Of a stretch of DNA of 8,345 nucleotides, positions 1-5,955 are shown in pieces. Below the pieces are notes generated by a model. That model saw only the letters and a program-made list of their open reading frames with translations. It had not been told where the DNA came from and made no database searches. The stretch's first letter is position 1, and the number at the start of each line of letters is the position of its first letter. Origin of the DNA: Treponemataceae bacterium (GTDB lineage: Bacteria; Spirochaetota; Spirochaetia; Treponematales; Treponemataceae). Both the position numbers and the translations under genes were made by a program. Location of the stretch: contig JAILRX010000223.1 in assembly GCA_024697985.1 (NCBI GenBank), positions 1-8,345 of the forward strand. Direction: 5' to 3'.

Positions 1-1
1 A

Positions 2-430
2 ATTCTGGACTTTGGCGTATGCTACGAAGGCTATGCCAGTGACGTAACGCTCACCTTCGCACGAGGTCCTTTGAGCGAAAAGCAGGAGCTGATGCTAAGC
101 CTGGTACAAAAAGCCGCTGACGAAGCAATCGAATTCTACAAGCCTGGAATTCCTGTAAGGCAGGCTTCTCTTAAAGTTGATAAAATTTTTGCAGCGCACA
201 AGATGAAAATGCCGCATTCACTCGGACACGGGACCGGTCTTGAAATCCACGAGGAGCCTTTCGTAAGAAGCCGGGCTTCTCTCGAGGACATTTTCGAACC
301 GGGCAATATCGTGACGCTCGAGCCTGGTCTTTACGAGCCTGATGCCGGCGGCGTTCGACTCGAAAACGACGTTCTGATAACAGAAAACGGCAACGAAGTT
401 CTGACAAAGTCGCGGATTGTGCGGCTTTAA
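2..430 (+). CDS. M24 family metallopeptidase (Xaa-Pro aminopeptidase type), 3' part only
   Basis: This is the C-terminal catalytic part of a pita-bread-fold metallopeptidase that removes N-terminal residues preceding proline, probably in the cytoplasm. The frame is open from base 2, so the N-terminal part lies outside the window; the TTG at 71 is internal, not the start. All five dinuclear-metal ligands of the M24 family can be read: Asp at 8-10 (LDFG), Asp at 41-43 (GYASDVT), His at 227-229 (in HSLGHGTG), Glu at 320-322 (TLEPG) and Glu at 362-364 (RLEND). The second His of the GHGTGLEIHEEP motif is also present. The family usually has Thr-Arg-Thr after the second Asp; here it is Thr-Leu-Thr. 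The domain looks intact to its stop. It converges on ilvE. Methionine aminopeptidase is a less likely alternative; the HEEP and LEPGLY forms favour the prolidase/Xaa-Pro branch. Confidence 0.9.
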   Translation: MLDFGVCYEGYASDVTLTFARGPLSEKQELMLSLVQKAADEAIEFYKPGIPVRQASLKVDKIFAAHKMKMPHSLGHGTGLEIHEEPFVRSRASLEDIFEPGNIVTLEPGLYEPDAGGVRLENDVLITENGNEVLTKSRIVRL

Positions 431-445
431 CTCATCGTGCCGGAC

Positions 446-505
446 AAAAAAAATGGCGGGGCAAATCGAAGTTTTCCTTCAAAATGCCTCGCCTTTTTTA
501 TTTTT
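446..505. terminator. Bidirectional intrinsic terminator between the M24 peptidase and ilvE
   Basis: A GC-rich stem pairs GGCGGGGCA (455-463) with TGCCTCGCC (485-493), with one G-T wobble. An inner GAAG/CTTC stem closes a small loop. On the plus strand it is followed by a T-run (494-505, one interruption); on the minus strand the eight A's at 446-453 become eight T's. It can therefore end both the peptidase transcript and the ilvE transcript. Confidence 0.85.
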
Positions 506-601
506 ACGCGGCGTGCTTTTTTTTAAGCAAGTTTACGCGGCGCGCAGTAAAAATCGCGCCGTAAAAGTCGCCTTAAAACTCGCGCCGTAAATCGCGCCTT
601 A
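501..601. repeat. Cluster of short GC-rich direct and inverted repeats at the ilvE 3' end
   Basis: TTTACGCGGCG occurs at 503-513 and 532-542. A tandem series follows: TCGCGCCGTAAA at 554-565 and again at 580-591, a degenerate copy at about 568-578, and a partial copy at 592-601. The spacing is about 12-14 bp. The two groups are complementary: GGCGCG (539-544) pairs perfectly with CGCGCC (555-560), and the stem can extend through TTTAC/GTAAA past a 2-nt bulge, giving a hairpin over 532-565. The last copy contains the ilvE stop codon (599-601). I see no coding capacity here. The function is unknown; it could slow transcription, stabilise the 3' end of ilvE mRNA, or be a dispersed palindromic repeat. 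Confidence 0.6.
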
Positions 602-1624
602 TTTGATTTCGTAAATCCAGCCTTTAGGAGCTTCAACAGTTCCCATCTGAATTCCTGTCAATGTTTCACGCAATTTTCCCAAAACCGGTCCGATTTCGTC
701 CATTCCGGCTGGAACCATGATTGACTTTCCGTGATCATCAATCTGTCCGATTGGTGAAATTACGGCAGCTGTTCCACAAAGACCGATTTCAGCAAAATCA
801 GCAAGTTCGTTCTTGTTAACCTGTCTTTCTTCAACTTCTATGTGCAGGTAATCTTTTGCAACCTGAACCAAAGAACGTCTTGTGATAGAAGGCAAAATTG
901 AGTTTGATTTTGGAGTTACAAGCTTTCCGTCTTTTGTTACGAAAAGGATGTTTGCTCCACCTGTTTCTTCGATGTATGTGTGTGAAGCAGGATCTGTGTA
1001 GATGTTTTCAGCATATCCGCATTTGTGTGCATCAACGATGTTGTAAAGTGACATAGCGTAGTTAAGACCAGCCTTGATGTCACCTGTTCCGTGTGGAGCA
1101 GCTCGGTCGAGGTCAGAAATTCGAACCTTGATAGGTTTTACTCCGCCCTTGAAGTAAGGTCCAACTGGAGTACAGAGGATTCGGAACTGATATTCATCAG
1201 CTGGTTTTACGCCGATTACAGCGTTTGATCCGAACATATATGGTCGAAGATACAATGTAGCTCCGCTTCCGTAAGGTGGAACCCAGTCGATGTTAGCTTT
1301 TACAACATCAAGACAAGCCTGTACGAATTTGTCTTCTGGGAAAACAGGCATTTCAAGTCGTCGGCAGCTGTCTGCCATTCGGCTTGCATTTAAATCAGGG
1401 CGGAAAGTAACGATTCTTCCGTCAGCTGTTTCATAAGCCTTAAGGCCTTCAAAACAAGTCTGTGCGTACTGTAGAACGCCGGCGCATTCTGTAATTACAA
1501 CTTTGTCATCATCTGTCATGCAGCCTTTATCCCAAGCGCCATCCTTGAAATTAGCTACGAATCGTTTGTCAGTTTTCATGTACCCGAAAGGTAAATTTCC
1601 CCAATCTAAATCTTTTTTTGCCAT
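599..1624 (-). CDS. ilvE: Branched-chain amino acid aminotransferase (class II, fold type IV)
   Basis: This PLP enzyme moves the amino group between glutamate and the 2-oxo acids of leucine, isoleucine and valine, the last step of their synthesis and first of their breakdown; it is cytoplasmic. Numbered from the ATG at 1624 (341 aa, a normal length for the class II family), visible motifs are FEGLKAY (58-64), RPYMFG from Arg127, GPYFKGG (155-161), GTGDIKAGLNYA with the PLP lysine at Lys184, EETGGAN (219-225) of the class IV signature, LPSITRRS (244-251) and GTAAVISPIG (284-293). An in-frame ATG at 1645 would add seven residues, but a good Shine-Dalgarno, AAGAGGTG at 1630-1637, lies inside that extension five bases before the ATG at 1624, so I chose 1624. 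It is apparently a single-gene unit, with no ilv or leu genes beside it. I see no attenuator or T-box in the short leader. Confidence 0.95.
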   Translation of the reverse strand: MAKKDLDWGNLPFGYMKTDKRFVANFKDGAWDKGCMTDDDKVVITECAGVLQYAQTCFEGLKAYETADGRIVTFRPDLNASRMADSCRRLEMPVFPEDKFVQACLDVVKANIDWVPPYGSGATLYLRPYMFGSNAVIGVKPADEYQFRILCTPVGPYFKGGVKPIKVRISDLDRAAPHGTGDIKAGLNYAMSLYNIVDAHKCGYAENIYTDPASHTYIEETGGANILFVTKDGKLVTPKSNSILPSITRRSLVQVAKDYLHIEVEERQVNKNELADFAEIGLCGTAAVISPIGQIDDHGKSIMVPAGMDEIGPVLGKLRETLTGIQMGTVEAPKGWIYEIK

Positions 1625-1660
1625 TTTTGCACCTCTTATTTGCATTAATTTACTTTTAGA

Positions 1661-1689
1661 ACTTTATCACTATTGAAAAGTTTACGCAA
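1661..1689 (-). promoter_or_regulatory. Candidate sigma-70 promoter of ilvE
   Basis: On the minus strand TTGCGT (1684-1689) is followed after 17 bp by TAAAGT (1661-1666). The match to consensus is only moderate, but the position is right: it predicts a leader of about 30 nt carrying the Shine-Dalgarno used by the ATG at 1624. Confidence 0.4.
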
Positions 1690-1739
1690 TTACGGGGGAT
1701 AAAAGGGAAGGTTTTTACAAATTCTTAAATACAAAAAAG

Positions 1740-1768
1740 TTGTGAGTTGTCATTTTTAGATTTATACT
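1740..1768 (+). promoter_or_regulatory. Sigma-70 promoter of the chemoreceptor gene
   Basis: TTGTGA (1740-1745), a 17-bp spacer and TATACT (1763-1768) match the housekeeping consensus at 4/6 and 5/6. The predicted transcript starts near 1775, about 44 nt ahead of the ATG at 1819, with the Shine-Dalgarno TAGGA at 1805-1809. I see no sigma-28 (flagellar) promoter, which some chemotaxis genes use. Confidence 0.55.
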
Positions 1769-1818
1769 TAGTTTCAAGCATAAGGTTTTCTACATTATTT
1801 AAGATAGGAAAATATTAA

Positions 1819-3699
1819 ATGAAAAACAAAATTGAAAAACCAGTTAACTTGCAGCCTCACTATAGTTTTGTAAACACGATTTTGATCATATCAACTTATT
1901 TTGCTTACATTATATTCAGCTACTTTCTTTTGGTTTTTTGTCAGCTTTACACTTTTAAATCGCTGATCACAATCTATACGTCATGGCCGGTTCTAATCTT
2001 TTATGTGATTAATCTCGCACTGTGTCTGGTTCCGACGATTCTTTTCCAAAAGCAAATCAAGATTTTTGATGGCTCACCTGCAGCCGTCCAGAAAGTCAAC
2101 AAGATGGTAAAATTTCAAACCGTCTATCATTCTCTGGCGCCATCTGCCATGGCATTCGCCTTCACATTCATCTGTCAGGCTTCGTGCAATTACGTACTCG
2201 GAATGAAATCAGAAGACAACGATATTTTGACAGGCGTTGTCGGTTCGTTTTTTATCATCGCAATTATTTTTTACTGTCTCTGGGTAAAAAATACAGAAGA
2301 GCATCTTGCATGGCTGCCTTTTGATAAAAAGGACATCATGTTCGGTTCGAGCATGCGAAAAATCCTTGAGGTAACGCTCGGTCTTTTGGGTGTCGCAATG
2401 CTTTTGATGACCGCAAACCACGTAATCGAATTCGTTCCGGAAGGAAGGACAATTCCTTACATGTACGTCACAGTTCTTATCCCGGTTGCGGCCGTTGCAG
2501 TAATTCTGTGCGCGTTCGACCTTTCGATTACAAACAGCACGGACAACAAGCAGCTTAAAAAAGTCCTTTCATCAATGAAAGAATTTGCTGATAAAGATTA
2601 CACTCAGGCTGATCTGCCGGTTTTGACCCGAGAAGAATTCGGTCTTGTCTGCAACAACATCAACAACATGAAAAAGGAAACAAAAAACCTTTTGAGTGAA
2701 ATCGCCGAATCCTCAAGCCAGACCGTAGAATTTTCTAAAAAGATGGGAAATGACCTGAGCGAAATGGTGGATTCGGTAAATCAGATTGAAACGACAATCA
2801 AATCAATTTATGAAGACGTAAATTCACAGGTTGATAACGTTGATGAAACCCAGCAGACCGTTTCTTCAATTCAGGGCGCGTTGAAAAAACTCGACGGCAA
2901 CATCGAATCGCAGGCCGCAAGCGTAACTCAATCTACGGCAGCCATCACGCAGATGGTTGCGAACATCCATTCTGTTTTTGGCATTTTGGAAAACAACAAC
3001 AAGCAGGTTCAGGCCCTTACCGAAGCTGCCCAGATCGGACAGAACGACGTAAAAACCGCAGTTGAATCAGCCAGCCTGATTACACAGAACTCAGTCTTCC
3101 TGCAGGACGCCATCGTGATGATTCAAAGCATTTCAAAGCAAACCAACCTGCTTGCCATGAACGCCGCAATAGAAGCGGCTCACGCAGGAGAAGCCGGAAA
3201 GGGATTTGCCGTAGTTGCAGAAGAAATCAGAAAGCTTGCGGATCAGTCAAATCAGCAGGCCAACGCGATGAAACAGCACATCAAGTCGCTTTCGGAAGAC
3301 ATAAAAGCCGTTTCGGACAATACTCTTAAAGTTCAGTCGGCTTTTGAAAATATCTACACGACTGCTGAAGCTGTACGAAATCAGGAAGATGTCATCGTAA
3401 ATGCAATGAAAGAACAGGAAAACGGAAGTACGCAGGTTCTGGAAGGCATGGAATCCATCAATTCTGTTTCGGTTGAAGTTAAGGACCAGTCGAACGACAT
3501 CCTCAGCAACACCGAAGCAATCGTTCAGAAAATGAACAACCTTAAAGTTTCGTCAGAAAAGGTTCTTGAAGGAATGACCGAAATCGAAGAGGTTTCAAAG
3601 TTGATTTCAAACAACACGAACGAATCGATGAAGAGTGCCGAGGACTGCAGCTCAAGTATTTTGAACATGCAGGCCAACGTCGAAAAATTCAAGATTTAA
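1819..3699 (+). CDS. Methyl-accepting chemotaxis protein with a six-helix membrane N-terminus
   Basis: This 626-aa inner-membrane chemoreceptor should signal through CheW/CheA to the flagella. The N-terminal third is hydrophobic, with six likely helices at about 17-43, 55-76, 107-127, 136-156, 184-203 and 213-234, joined by short loops; there is no large periplasmic sensor domain. Residues 235-290 resemble a HAMP linker (REEFG at 271-275 resembles its DEIG element). From about 290 onward is a long helical, Gln/Ser/Asn/Glu-rich signalling domain. The highly conserved hairpin tip lies at about 434-472, including QTNLLAMNAAIEAAHAGEAG (441-460) and GFAVVAEEIRKLA. I see no C-terminal CheR/CheB tether pentapeptide. 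Its ligand cannot be predicted; sensing of something within the membrane, or energy taxis, is possible. It is transcribed alone and ends overlapping the stop codon of the convergent DTW gene. Confidence 0.92.
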   Translation: MKNKIEKPVNLQPHYSFVNTILIISTYFAYIIFSYFLLVFCQLYTFKSLITIYTSWPVLIFYVINLALCLVPTILFQKQIKIFDGSPAAVQKVNKMVKFQTVYHSLAPSAMAFAFTFICQASCNYVLGMKSEDNDILTGVVGSFFIIAIIFYCLWVKNTEEHLAWLPFDKKDIMFGSSMRKILEVTLGLLGVAMLLMTANHVIEFVPEGRTIPYMYVTVLIPVAAVAVILCAFDLSITNSTDNKQLKKVLSSMKEFADKDYTQADLPVLTREEFGLVCNNINNMKKETKNLLSEIAESSSQTVEFSKKMGNDLSEMVDSVNQIETTIKSIYEDVNSQVDNVDETQQTVSSIQGALKKLDGNIESQAASVTQSTAAITQMVANIHSVFGILENNNKQVQALTEAAQIGQNDVKTAVESASLITQNSVFLQDAIVMIQSISKQTNLLAMNAAIEAAHAGEAGKGFAVVAEEIRKLADQSNQQANAMKQHIKSLSEDIKAVSDNTLKVQSAFENIYTTAEAVRNQEDVIVNAMKEQENGSTQVLEGMESINSVSVEVKDQSNDILSNTEAIVQKMNNLKVSSEKVLEGMTEIEEVSKLISNNTNESMKSAEDCSSSILNMQANVEKFKI

Positions 3700-4388
3700 T
3701 TCAAGTTTGAGTCTTGTTCCTTTTTTGCAGCCGGATTATCGCCCCTCGCGTATCTGCAGGGGATTCCGGCTTCAAGTCTTTCCTTTTCACTTTCCAGCTG
3801 ATAATCAACCATGCGCTTGAAAATATCCATCAATGATTCCGGATCCGCATCACTTCCAAGTCCGGAATTCTGCAATTCCTTTATCAGATAATAGCAGCTT
3901 TCAATAGTAGAAACACATTCTTCTGCAGGCTGCTGCTTGAATTTGAACTGACTGAGATAACTTCCCTCAAAAGAAATTTTTGGAAGGGCTTGAAGATTCG
4001 GGCTCAGGCGCAGCATCTTTTTTGCAAAAAACCAGGTCGCATCCACGACGATTACCAGAAGCTTTTTTTTGTTGTCTGAAAGGGCATTTTTTGAAGCAAG
4101 AGTTTTTGCAGTCCAGGCATTTTCATCAGGATATAAAACGACCGGAAAATACTGATCGTCTGAAAGCAATTCCTTGAGCCTTTCATTTTGGGTAAAATCA
4201 ATTCCGATAAGGATTTCTGAATCTATCAGCGTAAGATGGGCAAGACGCCCCGTACCGGTTTTCTGTTTGTACGCCTCTTTCGGATGCATCAGGATGATGA
4301 ACTTGACGCCAGGATCAAAAGATTTGATGTATTTGCAGTAACAGGATTTCAAAGGCCTGAAACATTTGTAACATTTTCCAAATTCCAT
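3696..4388 (-). CDS. DTW domain protein, probable tRNA-uridine aminocarboxypropyltransferase
   Basis: DTW proteins (TapT type in E. coli) transfer the 3-amino-3-carboxypropyl group of S-adenosylmethionine to a tRNA uridine, forming acp3U. In this 230-aa protein I see an N-terminal zinc-type cysteine cluster, Cys6, Cys9, Cys16 and Cys18 (C-x2-C-x6-C-x-C), HPKE at 35-38, TGRLAHLTL (46-54), the name motif as DATW (116-119), and KFKQQPAEECVSTIE (149-163), equivalent to the conserved P...STIE region. The tail (212-230) is charged and probably disordered. The start is fixed: the cysteines begin at residue 6, and an in-frame TAG lies two codons upstream of the ATG. No Shine-Dalgarno is visible in front of it. 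It faces the HdeD-like/SpoU operon head to head, so two RNA-modification genes lie nearby. The exact tRNA position modified is inferred from the family. Confidence 0.88.
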   Translation of the reverse strand: MEFGKCYKCFRPLKSCYCKYIKSFDPGVKFIILMHPKEAYKQKTGTGRLAHLTLIDSEILIGIDFTQNERLKELLSDDQYFPVVLYPDENAWTAKTLASKNALSDNKKKLLVIVVDATWFFAKKMLRLSPNLQALPKISFEGSYLSQFKFKQQPAEECVSTIESCYYLIKELQNSGLGSDADPESLMDIFKRMVDYQLESEKERLEAGIPCRYARGDNPAAKKEQDSNLN

Positions 4389-4396
4389 ATACTAGA

Positions 4397-4402
4397 ATTA
4401 TA
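4397..4402 (-). promoter_or_regulatory. Candidate -10 box of the DTW gene
   Basis: A perfect TATAAT reads on the minus strand, only 8 nt before the ATG at 4388. Transcription would start at about 4390, leaving almost no leader. No convincing -35 box lies 16-18 bp upstream, so this is tentative; the surroundings are very AT-rich and such boxes can arise by chance. Confidence 0.35.
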
Positions 4403-4431
4403 TAGAAAAAGTTAATATATTAATATATAAT
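4403..4431 (+). promoter_or_regulatory. Sigma-70 promoter of the HdeD-like/SpoU operon
   Basis: TAGAAA (4403-4408), a 17-bp spacer and a perfect TATAAT (4426-4431) lie about 28 bp ahead of the ATG. The predicted leader is about 22 nt and carries the Shine-Dalgarno AGAGAGG at 4448-4454. Its -35 box directly abuts the opposing candidate -10 box of the DTW gene. Confidence 0.55.
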
Positions 4432-4459
4432 TTCAAAAACTTATCGTAGAGAGGTTTTT

Positions 4460-5056
4460 ATGGATTTATCCTATAAAAAATCAAATTTAGTTTATTGCAT
4501 AATTGCTATCATTCTTGGACTTCTTCTCTTAATCGTACCAAAATATTGTATATATACACTCGTCATTCTTTTGGGATTTTTCTCGATTGGAAATGGCGTC
4601 TATAACATGATCAGAACCCGTCATCTGATATCAGATCCTGACTTTTATGTCTTGATGACAATCAGAGGACTTTTCAGCATAGTAATCGGTATTCTTGCAA
4701 TTCTGCTTCCTGCAATTTTTGCAAAAACCGCAGTCGTAATCTGGACCGTAATGGTTTATATCCTCGCAGTCTATCTTATCGTGACAGCCGGAATGGAACT
4801 TTATGGAACAACCCAGATGAAAAAATTCGGACTGGAAACAAAACCTTATATCACAGAAATTCTTTTTGAACTTTTCGTCGGTATCCTTTTATTTTTTATC
4901 CCGCCAAAAACTTTCGGTGAAGTAATCCTCAGAATTATCGGACTTGCCATAATTCTCGTTGCAGTCGCCTTCATTATCGTGATAGCAAAGGACAAGCCTC
5001 TTGTAGTTTATGCTGAAGAAGTTCCAAACGATCCGGACGACGTGTCTGAAAACTAA
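4460..5056 (+). CDS. HdeD/DUF308-like six-helix membrane protein
   Basis: This 198-aa integral membrane protein has unknown biochemical function; relatives of HdeD in enterobacteria are linked to acid resistance, but that role cannot be carried over here. Predicted helices lie at about 9-27, 31-51, 66-87, 91-113, 131-148 and 152-176. The protein is built of three helix hairpins whose first helix ends alike: GLLLLIVP (20-27), GILAILLP (77-84) and GILLFFIP (141-148), the internal repeat typical of DUF308 proteins. The C-terminal tail (about 185-198) is acidic, rich in Glu and Asp. Shine-Dalgarno AGAGAGG ends five bases before the ATG. The SpoU-family gene starts 15 bp after its stop, so the two are probably co-transcribed; why a membrane protein would be paired with an RNA methyltransferase is not clear. 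Confidence 0.75.
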   Translation: MDLSYKKSNLVYCIIAIILGLLLLIVPKYCIYTLVILLGFFSIGNGVYNMIRTRHLISDPDFYVLMTIRGLFSIVIGILAILLPAIFAKTAVVIWTVMVYILAVYLIVTAGMELYGTTQMKKFGLETKPYITEILFELFVGILLFFIPPKTFGEVILRIIGLAIILVAVAFIIVIAKDKPLVVYAEEVPNDPDDVSEN

Positions 5057-5071
5057 AATTAAGGAAACATA

Positions 5072-5839
5072 ATGAAAAACAAAAAGAACAAGGAACTTGC
5101 TGTCTGTGGATTTGCTGCCGTAAAAGCTTTGGAAGCAAAAAATCCTGATAAAATCAAAAAGCTATATTTCAACAAGGTAAGAGCAAATCAGTTTTCAAAA
5201 CTCTGCAAAACTCTTGCTGGATTGAAAAGGCCATACAACATGGTTGAAAATGAAGATTTGGAAAAACTTTCTGCTTCGATTCACCACCAGGGCGTTGTTG
5301 CATTGATCGACAAGCCGGAAATTAAGCTCCTCGACAAAGAAACCCTTACAGAATGGCTTCACGCAAAAGAAGACGTCATCATCATGGACCACGTTGGAAA
5401 CGCCAACAACCTTGGCGCCATCGTCCGAAGCGCAGCATTTTTCGGATTAAAAAACATCGTCCTGATTTCTGACGAAGCAGATTCCCTTATCACGACAAGT
5501 TCTTACCGAGTTGCACAGGGTGCAATGGAAAGCATAAAAATTTACAAAACAGATTCCCTCGAAAAATTCCTTTCTGAAATGAGCGGAAAAATGCTGCGCG
5601 TCGGTACCGACGTAAGCGCAACAACGCCCGTCTCTCAGATCCGAAAGCTCTGTGCCGAGAAAAACGGAAAAGGCGCACTGATCGTTCTTGGCAACGAAGA
5701 AAATGGAATCAGCAGCGAGACAAAACAGAACTGCGATGTCCTCGTAACAATTCCTACTCCGGCTAAGCTCGAAACTTTTGACAGTCTGAACGTAGCACAG
5801 GCAGCATCAGTAATTTTTTACGCGATGACTCAGAACTAA
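5072..5839 (+). CDS. SpoU/TrmH family RNA 2'-O-methyltransferase
   Basis: This SPOUT-class enzyme methylates a ribose 2'-OH in tRNA or rRNA using S-adenosylmethionine; the fold binds the cofactor in a C-terminal trefoil knot and usually works as a dimer. Of 255 aa, residues 8-80 form the usual N-terminal substrate-binding domain (CGFAAVKAL at the start, HHQGVVALI at its end). Motif 1 is at 106-121 (DHVGNANNLGAIVRSA, with Asn113 and Arg119), motif 2 at 203-213 (LIVLGNEENGI, with Glu209) and motif 3 at 226-245, ending SLNVAQA. Motif 3 is unusual: between IP and SLN it is longer than I expect from TrmH/RlmB and lacks their glycine. The architecture also resembles RlmB and YfiF, so the target nucleotide cannot be named. 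Shine-Dalgarno AAGGA (5061-5065) is well placed. It is the second gene of the operon. Confidence 0.9.
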   Translation: MKNKKNKELAVCGFAAVKALEAKNPDKIKKLYFNKVRANQFSKLCKTLAGLKRPYNMVENEDLEKLSASIHHQGVVALIDKPEIKLLDKETLTEWLHAKEDVIIMDHVGNANNLGAIVRSAAFFGLKNIVLISDEADSLITTSSYRVAQGAMESIKIYKTDSLEKFLSEMSGKMLRVGTDVSATTPVSQIRKLCAEKNGKGALIVLGNEENGISSETKQNCDVLVTIPTPAKLETFDSLNVAQAASVIFYAMTQN

Positions 5840-5861
5840 TCAGAAACTTCAAACAGTATTG

Positions 5862-5913
5862 ATTGTAAATTTTTCTCAAAACAAATTTCCGATTTTTGTT
5901 GAAATTGTAAATT
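5862..5913 (+). repeat. 10-bp direct repeat, two copies 42 bp apart, upstream of the dehydrogenase promoter
   Basis: ATTGTAAATT occurs exactly at 5862-5871 and at 5904-5913. The offset of 42 bp equals about four helical turns, so both copies face the same side of the DNA. The second copy ends 5 bp before the -35 box at 5919. It may be a regulator binding pair or a chance feature of AT-rich DNA. No clear terminator for the SpoU gene was seen in this gap (5840-5955). Confidence 0.35.
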
Positions 5914-5918
5914 CTACC

Positions 5919-5948
5919 TTGAAATTCTATTGCTATCTGTTTTATAGT
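5919..5948 (+). promoter_or_regulatory. Sigma-70 promoter of the dehydrogenase/ferredoxin operon
   Basis: TTGAAA (5919-5924), an 18-bp spacer and TATAGT (5943-5948) each match consensus at 5/6. Only 7 nt separate the -10 box from the ATG at 5956, so transcription would begin at or next to the start codon. Confidence 0.5.
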
Positions 5949-5955
5949 GAAGCCT

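Noticed and set aside
1625..1645. Seven-residue N-terminal extension of IlvE from the ATG at 1645
   Set aside because: The best Shine-Dalgarno (1630-1637) lies inside this stretch and serves the ATG at 1624.
1646..1818. Possible attenuator, T-box or riboswitch in the ilvE/chemoreceptor gap
   Set aside because: The predicted leaders are only about 30 and 44 nt long, with no stable hairpin, T-box sequence or leader peptide rich in Leu, Ile or Val.
5880..5910. Weak AT-rich inverted repeat (ACAAATTTC with GAAATTGT) as a terminator for the SpoU gene
   Set aside because: The stem is short and AT-only in its core, contains a bulge, and is not followed by a T-run.
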